DNA from: Cricetomys ansorgei
Lineage: Eukaryota; Chordata; Mammalia; Rodentia; Nesomyidae
Direction: 5' to 3'
DNA length: 64,000 nt
Assembly: GCA_026225945.1 (NCBI GenBank)
Contig: JAMJFZ010000107.1
Coordinates: 44,878,501-44,942,500 of the forward strand
Part shown: piece by piece, positions 50,430 through 63,360 of the stretch
Layout: each line of letters begins with the position of its first letter
Numbering within the stretch: the stretch's first letter is position 1
The notes under the pieces: generated by a model
What the model was told of the DNA's origin: nothing
The model's input: the letters and a program-made list of their open reading frames with translations, nothing else
The model's database searches: none
Made by a program: the position numbers and the translations under genes

Positions 50430-50705
50430 TTCTTCCTTGGAGGCATTATTCATTTCCGTGGATTTCATATCAACTTCTTTATGGTTGGCTTCTTTCTCAC
50501 TCATTAGCAAGGCCTAAATTATCTGATCCCAATTAAACATTGCAGTTCCATTTCCTCCTCTACTAGCATTCTCTAGTGTTGCCTTCTTCACGCTGCAGTG
50601 AAATAAGGTTATAGCGCTATGCTCATTTTTGCATTGCCAGAACCTGACACAGTGATTAGGACAAAGTAATAACCCAGTGTGCACTGAATGAATGGCTGAA
50701 TGAAC
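50430..50705 (+). mobile_element. Possible L2 3' fragment
   Basis: The end 'gtgcactgaatgaatggctg' preceded by 'cagaacctgacacagtg' resembles the L2 tail. Diverged. Confidence 0.45.
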
Positions 50706-50864
50706 TCACAAGGTAGGATGTGCTATTGAAGGCTTTGTGGCTATCACAAACTTCCTTTTCTGTAGATGGTAGACCCTACTTCTCACTGTAGTGCATGTCT
50801 GCTTCACATTTTCCTTTTGAGTTTTTCTTATCTGTAAATTGTCTGCTCACTGAGCCATTAAGCC

Positions 50865-51065
50865 ACTGTATTAGTAGTCTCCAGAAAACAAAAACTAGAA
50901 CCAACCGCCTATACAGAGATATATAAAATTAAGTCAATATTGAGAATTGGATCACATCATGATCATGGAGAGTATGCCTCCTGTACTCTGGTGGTGTAAA
51001 TCAACCCTGAAAGCCAGAAATCCGAGCACTTTCAGCTTCCTAGAATATTCTGTTAATGTAAGCAC
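50865..51065 (-). mobile_element. Possible old LTR fragment
   Basis: Begins 'gtattagtagtctccagaaa', similar to the ends of several old mammalian LTRs on the minus strand. The remainder is weakly matched. A possible other end lies at 51745-51790. Confidence 0.35.
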
Positions 51066-51289
51066 TAGTACCAAAGAGAAAAGAAAATGAACATCTCATC
51101 TGCCAATTATTTAGCAGGTCTGCGTGAAATAGAGGATGCCTATCCACTACTAGTACATGAAAATACTTTCAGATACACTCAGAAAAATGGGTGTTTTATC
51201 AACTATGTGGGCATCCGGAGCTGTTTTATAGCAGTATACTCAAGATTGAAACATTCTATTCTGCAGGGAAACTCCTTAAGCCCGAAGGT

Positions 51290-51745
51290 AAACAACACAA
51301 GAAATAGCCTCAGACTGTTCCTGAAATTCACTACGCACCTCCCTGCCAGAATAAACAAGCTGCAAAGAAGACCTAGACAAGACCAACTGCTTGGAAGAAG
51401 CAGAAACCAGCTGAGCTGCCAGGAAGAGGTTTAGATCCACTGAGTCACTAGGAAAGGACACATTCCAACCTGTTGAGCTTCGTGAAAGCTGTACAAAATC
51501 AAGTTTCCAGATTTTGTAAACTGTTGCCCATGCTGGGGTGTTCTTTGGTGATACGGTGTCTTTGAGTTATTTCTCCCCAAGTAATTAATCTCTCACTCAC
51601 ACTCTTATAAGTAACTCCAATAAAACTCATTGATCTCCAAGTTGAACTTCAGTAGTATTTGTATTTTGATTTCTTGTGACTTCCCTATCTGGGTTGAGTA
51701 GATGTGTGTTGTGTTCTCCCCAGGAAAAGTCTTGTCATACAACAC
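51290..51745 (+). mobile_element. Probable LTR of unassigned rodent family
   Basis: A moderately GC-richer stretch with a plus-strand AATAAA at 51619-51624. About 30 bases later comes an alternating T/G-rich region, as at the R/U5 boundary of an LTR. It looks like a rodent family I have met before but could not name. Ends are approximate. The 115-codon frame at 51087-51434 overlaps it and has no family resemblance. Confidence 0.45.
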
Positions 51746-51790
51746 TAGTCAAGTCAAGCTGACACACAGGAGACCACTTATTAAACCCTT

Positions 51791-53239
51791 AGGGTCCTGA
51801 AGCTTATGTTCTAGAATAGTTTAGCTCTGGATATATGAGAATTCTTAAAGAATCAAGGTTTGCTTTCACAGAGAAACTACTGTCAATCAAACCCTACTGC
51901 TACTCACGGATCCTCCAAAACACAGAATCTGTGCTCAGGTAAATTGAATTCATTATGAAAAACGTAAAATTTCAGTGAAGACTACAAATATACGTGCTTC
52001 AAAAACTACTACTTGGGGAGATATTTTTTAACCTCTGCGTAAATTATTAAAGTTTTGGATAAAGAATCTAAACTTATATAATGTTTGCAGTGAAGTTTCT
52101 CTATTTTATTGTAGGGAAATATACAAAAGTTCAGGGCAGAAAAACATTTTATGTCAATTAACTATATTGATGATAGAGTGGATGATTTTTTTTAACCTTG
52201 AAGTATATTAAGAATTCACTTTATTATACTTTATTTGACTGAACAAATAAAAGTAGATATATAATTACCTTTTTAGAAACTGCTGTAATTAGTGGAAATT
52301 TAAATGATGTAGCTAAGTATCTTATTTTATTATCATTTATAATTAACCTTTTCATACAGAAATACTTCATCATTTCACACATACTTTTGTTTGCTGGGGA
52401 AAATATTGAAGAAAACAACCCTAAGAAAATAAAAAATGAGGCCCATCATAAGTTACCTGGAAGACTTAGGCATTGGTAATGTTTGATACCGGAGCATAGA
52501 TGATAACCTTTTAGGAAAATGGCTGCTCTGAAAGATTTAAGTGGTATTGATATTGAAGTTTGGAAAGCTTTGGGGTTATGACTAATTTTTGGTAATTTAT
52601 GGGCAGTTATTTATGGAATAATTACTCTTATAACATAACTCTGAATTCAAGAGCTAGAATAAAAATAGGATTGGGTCTATAATTCTCTGTGAAGTGGTTC
52701 AATTAGCAATTTGAGACTGCATGGCTTTGACTTTTTCTTTGCCTAGATTGCATGTGAGCAGCCATGGCATTTGTTTTTACTATAACTTCAGGTTTTTCTT
52801 ATAGAAAACAACACAATGTCTTTGTCAACTATCCTGTTATAAAGGAATGCATTGCCCCACAGAGCTGGTGACATCTCTCCTAAGTTGTTACAAGGCTGAC
52901 AGATGAACAAAGCAAGAACACTGGCATGCTAGAGTTAACTACTACTAATCATGTGACCACAGCAGGACTATTAACCTTTCTAAAGTGTTTCGAGTGTTAG
53001 TGTCTATGATGAAGCCAGTGAATTCCTCCTACAATTGTTGCTTCAGTGAAATGAAACAATATGTTTGAATAACATGAAACAGTCGCAGATTAGTTAAGCC
53101 ATCTAAAAGTAGTTATGTTTCTAATGTACGGGAATATCCTGCTTTACCAAGTCACTCCATGAGTGTCTCATCAAATAACATCACTGAATTAACCAGAACA
53201 ATATTGTTTTACAATTTTTTTGTGATACTATTGCAGGGA
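51791..53239. other. Unique non-coding stretch
   Basis: No repeat or exon recognised; strongly AT-rich. Confidence 0.45.
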
Positions 53240-53969
53240 TGGGTTATGGACTAACAGAAAACTTAAAACCAATGGATTAAGTAAATGAGAGGGCTCTGTT
53301 AAGACTCCTCATTGAGAAGTAAGGGAATAGGAGGGACAGATTGATTTCCATAGGAAGGGGAAATAGATTATTTAAGGATGGACAAGGCAGGGGACAGGAA
53401 CTGGAGGAACAAACAGGGAGGAGGAAGGAAAAGAGGGATGAGGGAAGGAATACTAAATTTAAGGTTATTTGGACGGGTCATATAAAAAAACTAATGCACT
53501 AGAGGCTTTCTAAAATATATACATGTGTGAAGATGATCTGAAACAATTTGCTAAGTAACAGGGTAGACAGAATTGTAACTGGACTCCTCTTATCACCAAA
53601 TGAAGCTTCTTGTTCAAGGAATAGGTTACATGTAATTGATTGTTGTTGGTCAAAGGGGCCCCATAAGAACTTCCAAACAACCCAGGTTATTGCCAAGGCT
53701 GATTACTTTTCAAACACTGATGTTAAGTTCCTATTGCTGAAGACAACACCTCTACAACTGAACATGGAGAAGCTGAGCTGCTGCCTACCTAGAGCCTTCG
53801 CCCCTACTGATGTTCGTGAAACTTGAAAGTACTCTGCAAACTACCAAAGAAAAAATAGCATCTCAGCTAAATATAGTCTTCAATCTACAAATATGAGCCT
53901 GTTTGTGCAATAGTGGCACAAGCTTGTTAGACTAACCAACCAGTATCTGATTGGATTTAAGACCCCCTC

Positions 53970-54301
53970 TATAGCTGTACACTTATTATGGTGATTTATC
54001 CAAGAAGACAAGGAGACATATTCATAGATGTAACCCCTGCCAGATCTCAGCAGAGGAAACCATTATCATGACAAGTGCCATACTGGACAGTGGAACTCTG
54101 AGCCTCTCATCTCAGGTGTTTTTATTGATACCTAAGCTCCTCAGGTGTTCTACTGATAGCACATGCAGACCATAGCAATCAAACATCATTTACATAAAGT
54201 CAATACCTGCAGACAAGACAAAAATACAAGGTAGCACTTCACCCAACAATACACAAAACAACCATAGTTTTAAACATAACTAAAAATAAACTTCTGCAAT
54301 A
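53970..54301 (-). repeat. 3' LTR of ERVK-like copy 2
   Basis: Direct-repeat partner of 55680-56016. Minus-strand AATAAA at 54121-54126. The outer edge is approximate by a few bases. Confidence 0.8.
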
Positions 54302-54315
54302 TTTCCCCTTTTCTG
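54302..54315 (-). other. Polypurine tract of ERVK-like copy 2
   Basis: On the minus strand reads CAGAAAAGGGGAAA just before the 3' LTR, matching 16358-16371 of copy 1. Confidence 0.75.
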
Positions 54316-55137
54316 TATAAACCAATCAAAAAGATTGTTTTATCTCTACAGCAAAATTTAACACTACATCAGCAAAACTATTTACAAGAGGAACAATTGT
54401 AAGAACAAGTTCAAATGAAACCAAACATCTATCAAGCTTTCACAATGTCCTTGGACAGCATAAAAATATCAATGTCCAATTATCTGGAATTTACTCAATG
54501 ATCTTCTGGGCTCCTCCAAAGGGCTTGGGTCACTTCTCTGGCTCTGATCTCTGCAGCATACACAGCTTGTTCTCCAGGTTCTGGCTGGCTCCACTCCACT
54601 TCTTGGTGGTTATCCCATGGTTCATAATGCTGGGGTCTTCTGCTTAAACTAGGCTACACTTCCCCTAATAACCCCTCCTGGGCTCTCTTTATGCCAAGTC
54701 TCAATTTGTTTAGATGACCCTTTTACTTTGGGCCTTCAACAGCCACTGAGGCTGTACTTTTACTAATGGCCTTTCCTGGTTTCTCGTCATGGTGCCAAGC
54801 CTCAACTGTTCTTTATGATCCCTTAATGCCTTCAAAACTAGTACTACAAGTGACTCTTAAAGTACCAATTTCTGGAAGACAGCTTGTGTGTGATGATCCT
54901 GAGGAAAAACTATCCAGATTTTAAAACAGAGTCTGGTTTGCAGAAAAAAATAACAGGTCGGTTTATATCAGAAGCTTCTCAGCTCCAAGCCCTTTCTTCC
55001 ACAGCAGGGAGTCCTGGGCCTGTGTGAAGGACCCCAGTGGAAACATGCTGGTGGTTTGCAATTCTATCCCATCACCTCTATGAGATAAAATACAACCTTC
55101 TTCACAGATCTCAAACACAAGACCAACTTGGGCTTCA

Positions 55138-55141
55138 CACG

Positions 55142-55173
<32 letters not shown>
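55138..55173. repeat. (CA)n/(CG)n microsatellite inside ERVK-like copy 2
   Basis: CA tract with a short CGCG interruption at about 55149-55155, at the position of the CA tract in copy 1. Confidence 0.9.
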
Positions 55174-55679
55174 AACATATAGCCATCAGTGAACTCAGTT
55201 TGTAGAACACTATGCTCTGGTTTCTGTTTCCTGTGCGTTGATTGCTGCCACCAGCAGAAGGGAGCATCCATGATCAGGAAAGGTGGTTGGAACTTTACTT
55301 TCTAATTCTCTGACAGACCCTACCAAGGCTCTTGTAGCTTACCAGAAGGACTTCTTAATTGGTTTTCAGTATCCTTTATCTGTACATAGCTCTTCCTCTA
55401 TAGGCCACTCTCTGTGGCTTTCACTTTTCAGCCCTTTTCTCACTTAATTTTCACAGTCTTCTCTCTTCATAGAGGCTGTTTTTCCTTCCTCACTCTCCTC
55501 TTCTTTCAGGAGACTTCTACTCATTTTTTTTTTTTGCATATATATAAAATTTCTGTCCTCTGGGAACTTCCCTGAGCATACTTTACCAGACTCTGGGAGG
55601 TCTGGAGTTTCTTTCTCATTCTTGTCTCCACATTGGATGTGGGTTGTATGATGTCAGTGCTCCACATTGGTACACCACT

Positions 55680-56016
55680 TATAGCTATACACTGACTCTG
55701 TAGGCTCACAAAGAAGACACAAAGGTATATTCATAGGTTCAAACCCTGTTGGACCTCAGCAGAGAGAACTATAATCATGGCAAACACCATACTGTAGGAC
55801 ACTAGAAACTGACCATCTCATCTCAGGGTTTTTTTATTGATAGCTAAGCTCCTCAGGTGTTCTATTGATAGCATGTGCAGATCATGAGCAAATCAAACAT
55901 CCTTTACATCAAGTCAACATCTGCAGATAGTACAAATTCCAAGACCTAGGAAGCCCTTTACTCTACAATACACAAAACAACCATTTTAAGCATACTAAAC
56001 ATAAACTTCTGAGACA
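55680..56016 (-). repeat. 5' LTR of ERVK-like copy 2
   Basis: Direct-repeat partner of 53970-54301. Minus-strand AATAAA at 55833-55838. It lies next to the primer-binding site. Confidence 0.8.
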
Positions 56017-56908
56017 CTACTCCATGAAATAGAATCCATCCCTGACCCTACATGGGTGGCTAATATCTGGAAACCAGATAGGCCTGGGACCTAGGGCAAA
56101 ACCTAATACTAATGATCTGCTACAGGGCCATAGCCATAAAACGACTCATCATTACAGTGTGCTATGCTCTTAGGTCAATTTTTGCTCAGCCATCATCAGA
56201 GCATCTTTTTTTCTGCAGTAGATGAGAACAAATACAGAGATCCATAGCTAGGCAATGTGAAGTGAGAGTGAGAGACCTTGAAACACTAATTCCTAAAGGG
56301 ATATCTCTATGAAATCTCTCTCCTCAGGGTTCCAGGATAAAGGGGGTAGAGAAAATGAAGAGCCAGAGGGGATAGAGGACAATGAGAAAACAAGACCCTC
56401 AAAACACAGCAGGACTGACACATATCACTCAGAGACTGAGGCAGTATGACTGGGTCTACATCAGTCAGGGCTCAATGCTGAGAGAAGTGGAAACAAGACC
56501 CTAACCTGAACCCAGAAGCTATGTCCAATTGATTAACCACTGGCAAAGGAAAAATCAATTCTTATCAACAGAGTCTCATTGGATTTACAAACCATTCTTA
56601 AGGGTAGGCATCAAGCCCAGCAGTCAATGGCCAACACAAAAATAACTCAATGGCACCTTTGGAGGTTCTTTGTCTCCTAAGGTATTGGTGGGGTTTTGAG
56701 TTTTTATTTTTATTTTTTATTCACCTTACAGATCCTCTGCATATACAATATGGCTTCTGGCTTTGCTTTCAGGGGAGTCCTGTGCTTATGAACATGTGTG
56801 TCTCTGAGTCTGCATGCGTACCTCATGCTTTTTCTTTGACCTCTTTTCTTCTATTTGTTTGTCTTACCCTAATCCAGTTTTTTGGTTTTCATTTTATATT
56901 TTTTATAT

Positions 56909-56939
56909 CATTATTATTATTATTATTATTATTATTAAT
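56909..56939. repeat. (ATT)n microsatellite in the L1 3' UTR
   Basis: A near-pure ATT tract about 145 bases before the L1 3' end, in a naturally T-rich part of the UTR. Confidence 0.93.
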
Positions 56940-57089
56940 ATACCTGTTTGTTTTCTAAGAGGAGACAGAAAGGGTGTAGACATGGACAGGAGGGGAGGTG
57001 GGCAGGATCTTGGAGGAGTTAGGGGAAGGGAAACCATAATCAGAATATATTGTATAAAAAACATTTGTCTTCAATAAAGAGGAAAAATA

Positions 57090-59212
57090 ATGGAATAAAA
57101 AGAAGTGAGAAGTTTGTTGTGTGTAAAGAATGAAATTGGATACTTAAGAATAGTTTGTGAAGGGCCCATGCTCTGTCCATTATCCATCCTAGTCTTGGGT
57201 TTTGGCTTTCTTCTTCGTGATCTCCTTGGTTATCAGACATCCGTATCATAGCTGTATCCCAGGGAAATGAAAAGACAATGGGCTCAAGATTGAGAAGTCT
57301 CCTTCAAAGAAAGATTTTTTTTTTCTATTTACTTGGAAAAGTAACCATTTTTCATCAGATTTCCATTCTGTTTCATTAAGGAGTAGACACATTCCTTTTC
57401 CTGGGGGTTTTCCATCTCTAGTAGAGCAAGACTAGAATGTATGTGTTAATTATAATATTATATATTAGGTAACACACCAAAATGTCACTCACGGTCGTAT
57501 TTCAACAAGTTACTTTGTAATGTATAAAAAATTATGCATCAAATGACAAGCATAGCTAAAATATTTTTATTTAATTTTGCATTTCATGGTCAAATATTTT
57601 ATACTATAGTTCAATATCACAAAGAGTATTAGAATGTGGCAGAATCCTGAGTTGTACTCTTGTATGTGTTACCAGTTTACTGCTTAGCTTTGAGCAAATC
57701 AACTCATTATTTTGCATATAATTTTCTTCTTGTATTCAAAGTGAAGGGATGATAAGATGATGTCTAATAGCTCGCAGGTCTTCTACTAAGTGATTTCATT
57801 ATTATCGAATTTATAACTTTATAAAAATAAGTTTTATATCTCTAGAAGCAGAACAATTTATTGAGAAAATGTACTTTTGTTAAGACAGTCATTCAAAGGT
57901 TATTTATTGCCCTTAGCTGTATTCTGGGACACATATAAAACAGAAAAACCAATTAAAAACATGTCCCCTTCTCTCTTCTTAAGAACCTAAACGCATATGA
58001 TGTGGCTGTTAGCCACTGTTGGTGCAGAAGAGTTGGTTAAAGTTCCATAAGAAGTGGAAGGTGACTTTTCAAAAGAGATTTAATGAAAATTCAATTGTGC
58101 AGTATTTGGAAATAAAATATGAAGTAGAATAGAAAGATTTTATTGTACGAATATATGAAAAATGTCTCAAATGCAGAGTTGCGGCACTGACAAAAATAAA
58201 GATTTGAAGGTATGATTTCCATTTTGCTAGATAAGGAGGAGTCTGTCCAAGTTAAAGAGAACCATTTCCTAGTGACTGATAAAAGCAAGGTTTCCCAGAA
58301 ACTTTAAAAATGCAATTGCTTTAATTTATGTGTCTAATTTTTTTCTGTGGTTCTGGATTATCTTTGATAATGCTGGGTGAGCATTCTTTAACTGGGCTAA
58401 CTCTAAGCCCTTGTAATTTTAATTTTTATACAAATGCATAGCAATTATGCTGGTGATACCACTACTCTTTCAAATTCTTTACTACTGTATACAGAGTACA
58501 GTATTTAGATGCTTAGATACAATACACAGATACTTAGAATCAACAACTGGGTACAACTTTCTGTGACCTAGAGACTTTAAAATATTCTTTAATGTCTGTG
58601 ACCAGTATGAAATTAAGATTGATTCTGTACTAACATTTTTAGTAGCAGATTGTGATATCTGAACCCTGATCCCTGGATCCCAATACGGACCAGCCTCCAA
58701 AAAAATTGTTTATAGTTACGCTACATATTTTTTCCAAAAATTTATTTAATTACTAAACTATCATAAAATCTGAGCTCACTCTCTGTAGCCTGTCTAACTG
58801 GCCATGTCTCCTGTGTATAAGAGAGCTGCGATACCAATTCATTGAAAGATGCAGAACTTGAGTAGGTACTTGAAGATAAAGGCACTGGTTTACATACCTT
58901 TGTTCCCTGGAAACCATTCAAAATAGGAAATTGTTTGGTATCTGGTGGATGAGATAAAATGTTTATAAACATTGTGAATTCAGATTTAGGCAATGCACAT
59001 TTGAGTGGAGGGGAATACTGATAAGATTTGAGCTATAGAATGGAAATAAGAATCAATCATAACATAGACTACTTATTTTAGATTTTACTTGTCTAGCATT
59101 TTCCCATTTTCAGCTGGGCGCAATGCTCCTGAAGAGTCTGGAATGTGAGACTCCAGCTGAGAAAATAAGGTACAAAATCGATGTGATTGGAAGGGAGTCG
59201 AGAATAACCCTC
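57090..59212. other. Unique non-coding stretch
   Basis: No repeat, exon or RNA gene recognised over about 2.1 kb. Confidence 0.5.
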
Positions 59213-59575
59213 TGTGTCAGCTTGCCTTCGCTGTAACAACCACTCGAGAGAACATAACAAAAAAGTCTAACTTGAGGTCACTGTTTTAGTGGCTCCAACT
59301 CTGGCTGGTTGGCCTGGCTGCTTTAGTGGCTGTGAGAGCATCATGGTGAGAGCATATGGCAGAGTAAAACTACTCACTTCTTGAGCAAACAACGAAAAGG
59401 AAAAGAACAAAGTTGCAGGGTCTCACATTCCCATTTGACTCACGCCCCCTGGAATCTAAGGACCATCAAGTTGCACTTCTTAAAGGCAATATCATCTTCT
59501 AATCATACTGCCAGAGAGATCAAGATTTTAATGGTTACCCTTAGGGAAACTGATGTGGCTGTTCATTTGACAGTA
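59213..59575 (-). mobile_element. MaLR-type LTR
   Basis: The minus-strand end 'tgtgtcagcttgccttcgct' (59213) and the block 'gagcatcatggtgagagcat' (59336) are in the order of a rodent MaLR LTR. Right edge approximate. Confidence 0.65.
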
Positions 59576-59579
59576 ATGC

Positions 59580-61612
59580 AGGCACTGAGAGAGGACTCTG
59601 GGTAAACTGAAATGAATCCTTTGACATCTTAGATGGCTTGAAATGTTCAGCACTTCAGGATATTCTGGTGAAGATATACCTTAGGTCACCGTGCTAAGAG
59701 TAGGAAACCAGATAGACAACAATACAGTTTAAGGATCTCTGCATTTTAATACTCTCGTATAGCTTAAATCTGCATCTAAATCTGTATTTTATTATCTATA
59801 CAATTTCTATTTTTACATGTAATATGTCCGAAATTTCAAAAATCTGTGTGATTTAAAGCTGATTCTTAACATGGCATTCGTGACTCTGTTATAGTGATTT
59901 GTGCAACAATAATAAGCTTTAATTTGGCAACCCCATTTTTGTAAACAGTCTAATAGATGAGTAAAGAAAGGTATATGCACTTATTTTAAATAATTGGTCT
60001 ATATTTTTAGCTTAAGTTTAATAGTTAATATATGCCTAGAGTATTTTCAATATCTTTCCCTAATCTAGTCCAACATTATAATTTGAAGCTTTTAAGAACT
60101 GACTAATTGGTATGCATAATAATAATTTAATAGTCTAATTCTCCAAAATTATCCATCTCTTATTTTTATTTAAAACTGGTTTTTTATCATGATGCTATGG
60201 CTTCTCTTTGTAGCTAAAATAGCTTTACCTGTAAATTCTCAAGGGTTTATGCGTCACTTGTCAAATCAAATGTAATAGCTTTTGGAGACTCACTAAAAGA
60301 TTATTGCATCAATTGCTCTATATGTAGCTATAGTTAATGTTAGAAGTATCTTTCAATCCATTTGTGTGATTTTGTTTTAAAAAAATTGTATTGAAAGCCT
60401 CAGCTTTCACATTCAAGAGTTAAAGTAAAAATATGATTTATTTTAAACATCCCCCAAACCAGTGGATGAGATGAAGAGAGCTCTGAAGTGCATGATTAAT
60501 TAGTAACAATATTGTAAATTTTCAGATGCCAAATTTTTAGCTAAAGGAGGGCTTCTAGTTGGAATAAAAGTATGTATATTCTCTAGCACCACGAAGCATC
60601 TGTTCTGAAGGTACTGATATGTCTACTCCTTGAAGAGAAAAACTATAGCCTTAACCATAGCCCTACTGAACCCCTTTGACTGAAGGCAGAAGACTGGAAT
60701 ACAAACCATGGCATGGAAATTCTGTTTCAGGCTCTCCTTCTCCATTTTCCTGACTGATGGCAAACACAAGCCTTTTATAATCAAGGTGTCCACTCCAGTC
60801 CATGCTCTCTTTTTATTCACATTACAAATATTATCCGCTATAGGTCAGGTACTTGAGAAAATCATCAGACCAAGGAAATTACATTCTAGTGTTAATTGTC
60901 ATTAACAGAAAACAGCATGAACATGTTTAGAAAATAAATGACATTATGAAGATTAACTGAATGTTAGCCAAAAATACAGGAACAGTCTTTTCATTTAGTA
61001 ATAGTCACTTAAAAGGTATAGAGATGGCAAAGCTGCCATTCCAGCCTTGAGAAACAGGGGCAGGCAAGATGATTACAAGTTTCAAGTTAGCCTTGTATAC
61101 AAGCAATTTTCAGGCCTGTACCAATCATGTTGGGAAACAAATTTCAGTAGTCTTGATCAGGGCTCTATGCGGCTATTTTAGGAAAAGCTAATGGATATCT
61201 GTGGATTGAGTGGAAACCTAACATTCCAGTTGGGTAAGTCAATCATAGGACTAAAGGATTACCCCTCAGGAAACCAAGACCCCCCTTAAACAACAATAAA
61301 GCAATAGAAGGAATAACTATCCCTTTAGTGGGATAGTGTACTTTTCCTTTAGAGAATTCCTGTTCTCTACAATGGCTTCAGAGGCACCTATGCTGTTAGG
61401 TCTATCCACTAATCTGAATCTGACACAAAACTATGCTTTTTCTGGTACTTTTAATTTTCTCTACACTTTCTCTGTAGTTTTGCCCCACACTGTGTTGCTT
61501 CTTATCTACAATGTGGCTGACCTGTATACCAGCGTCACACAAACAACATGGCTTTTTCTTTCTCCTCATTATCTTTTCTCTGGGCCCCTGCTAAGATTGA
61601 CAGCTTTCCTAC
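59580..61612. other. Unique non-coding stretch
   Basis: No repeat, exon or RNA gene recognised over about 2 kb. The 93-codon open frame at 61336-61617 has no recognisable domain. Confidence 0.45.
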
Positions 61613-61614
61613 TG

Positions 61615-61980
61615 TGATGTTTTAAATAAGAATGGATCCCATAGGTTCATGTAGTTGAATGCTTAGTTATCCGGAAGTAGAACTTTTTGATAGGATTAGA
61701 AAGATTAGGATGTGTGACCTTATTGGAGGAAGTGTGTCACTGGGGATAGGCTTTAAGATTTCAAAAGCCTGTGCTAGTCCCAGTCTCTCACTCTGCCTGT
61801 GGATCAGGGTGTAGCACTGAGTCCAGCACCATGCCTGTGAGCCACCATGCTCCCTGCCATGATGATAATTGATTGATTAATCCTCTGAAACTGTAAGTTA
61901 GCCTTCAATTATATGCTTTTGTCAGTGTTGCCTTGGTCATGGTGTCTCTTCAGAGCAATAGAACAATGACTAAGACACCT
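61615..61980 (+). mobile_element. Rodent MaLR-type LTR
   Basis: The blocks 'ttggaggaagtgtgtcactg', 'ccatgatgataattgattga' and 'gttgccttggtcatggtgtc' run in order, ending 'acaatgactaagacac'. It is the same family as the split outer LTR at 14295-15298, in the opposite orientation. About 370 bp, near full length. Confidence 0.82.
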
Positions 61981-62205
61981 GCTTTGGAATATTTTTTTTT
62001 AACTCAAATAAAATTGACCTTGAATTTATTTTGATTCCATGAATTTTTTTTTTCTTATTACTGTGACTAAGAACATGCTCCCCCTCCCCGACAGGAACCT
62101 CAATTTTCCCAGTAAAATATAGCACCTCTGGTAGGACTCCATAAAATTTCCAGCAACAAAATATGTTTCAATGACACTAAAAATTATTTTTAAAATTATA
62201 AAGTG

Positions 62206-62410
62206 GTGGGGGCTGAAGAGACGTCTCTGTAGTTAAGAGTGGGTACTGCTCTTGTGGAGGACCTGAGTTTATGTCCCAACATGCATGTTAGGTAGCTCAC
62301 AACTACCTGTATCCCCAGCTCCAGAAACACCTGACACCATGGGTATCTTCCAATGCCTATGCACAACTGTACATACTTTCACTGAGACACACAAATACAC
62401 ATAATTTAAA
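62206..62410 (+). mobile_element. B2 SINE
   Basis: Head 'gggggctgaagagacgtctc' and full B2 body, followed by an A/CA-rich tail. Diverged but near full length. Confidence 0.88.
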
Positions 62411-62631
62411 AATAACAAAAATATAACATTGTAAAACTTCAAAAGTGAAGTATAGATTTCTTATCTGAAAGTAGGTGGAATCCATTACTTGGACTAATCT
62501 TAATGGGTGAGTGAATCTGTACTGGTTTCTGGCTCTAGAACAATTAAGCTGGCTGTTTTCTATCCCTGAACTGCCTCCTTAGAAATCTGGATACTTGGGA
62601 GGAAAGTTCATGAGAAATATTTTAGAAATAC

Positions 62632-62825
62632 TTGGGCTAAAGAGATGTCTCAGTGGGTTGGGAACATTTGCTGCTCTTTCATTTGGCCAGAGTTTTATTC
62701 CTATCCTGTGTATTAGACAGCACACGACCCAACTGTAGATCTAGCTCCAAGAGAACTGATGAAGTGCTCTTCTGGTCTCTGCAGACACTTGTGGCATACA
62801 AACATACACATAAATAAACATTGGA
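62632..62825 (+). mobile_element. B2 SINE
   Basis: Head 'gggctaaagagatgtctcag' and B2 body with an 'aataaac' tail. Lies about 220 bp from the previous B2 in the same orientation. Confidence 0.85.
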
Positions 62826-63028
62826 CTGCTAGGTTTTAAACTTAAATACCTTTAGACTAATAGATTCAAGTCTTGGTCTTCTGTTTGTATTCACAGGCAG
62901 TGGAATATATGAGGCTGGAAACATCAGGCACAAGTTGGATTAGATACATCATAATTTTATGCTTTAACACAGATCCAAAGGCAACAGGGCTAAGCAAACT
63001 AAGTAGAAACTTTTGTAGAAACCATGAG

Positions 63029-63041
63029 CCCCCCCCCCCCC
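63029..63041. repeat. Poly-C run
   Basis: About 13 C in a row, giving a short poly-Pro/Gly frame on either strand that is not a gene. Confidence 0.95.
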
Positions 63042-63069
63042 AAATTTTCCTCCTTCAAAAGCTTTAACT

Positions 63070-63360
63070 TCAGAATTTTTGTTGAACTGGCTAAAAGCTA
63101 ATACATGTCCCCAGGCCTGAGAAGCATTCAAGTATCCCTGACACATTTCTAGTAGTGAGAATGAAGCCTTCTAATACTATCTAAATATATTCAGGTATGT
63201 TAGACTAGAACTAAGTGACCCAAGCTACATGGAGAGAGAAAAGCACTAAGACATGCCGTGTCCTAATTTCTGACCTCCTGATCATGAATCTAAGAAAATG
63301 ACTGCTGTTTTAAGCCACTTATTTTGCTTGCTAGTCAGTAGTAGATAATTAGAACTGCAT
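63070..63360 (+). mobile_element. Old mammalian LTR-like fragment
   Basis: Ends 'tgttttaagccacttatttt' and 'agtagataattagaactgca', as in old MLT/MER LTR 3' ends, and has 'tacatggagagagaaaagca' upstream. Family uncertain. Confidence 0.45.

Larger units (their letters stand above)
53970..56016 (-). mobile_element. ERVK-like non-autonomous LTR retrotransposon, copy 2
   Basis: Same family, orientation and size as 16028-18064 (2047 against 2037 bp). LTRs are at 53970-54301 and 55680-56016. A polypurine tract (54302-54315) adjoins the left LTR and a mutated lysine-type primer-binding site lies just inside the right LTR (about 55660-55675). The internal regions of both copies align along their length (1378 against 1387 bp). 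Flanking hexamers (cccctc and ctactc) match only at four of six positions. It is inserted in L1 3' UTR. No protein frame is visible. Confidence 0.83.
53240..57085 (+). mobile_element. L1 3' UTR (Lx-like), split by an ERVK-like element
   Basis: Plus-strand L1 3' UTR is recognisable at 53240-53969 (for example 'atcaccaaatgaagcttctt') and resumes at about 56017-57085. The second part includes 'tgctcagccatcatcagagc' (56189) and 'agggaaaccataatcagaat' (57026), and ends in the AATAAA-rich tail (57073). Nothing of ORF2 is present, so it is strongly 5'-truncated. The same 3' UTR appears at 4649-5570 without the insertion. Confidence 0.88.

Noticed and set aside
55138..55173. CpG island
   Set aside because: The CGCG bases sit inside a short CA microsatellite and do not extend into a GC-rich region.
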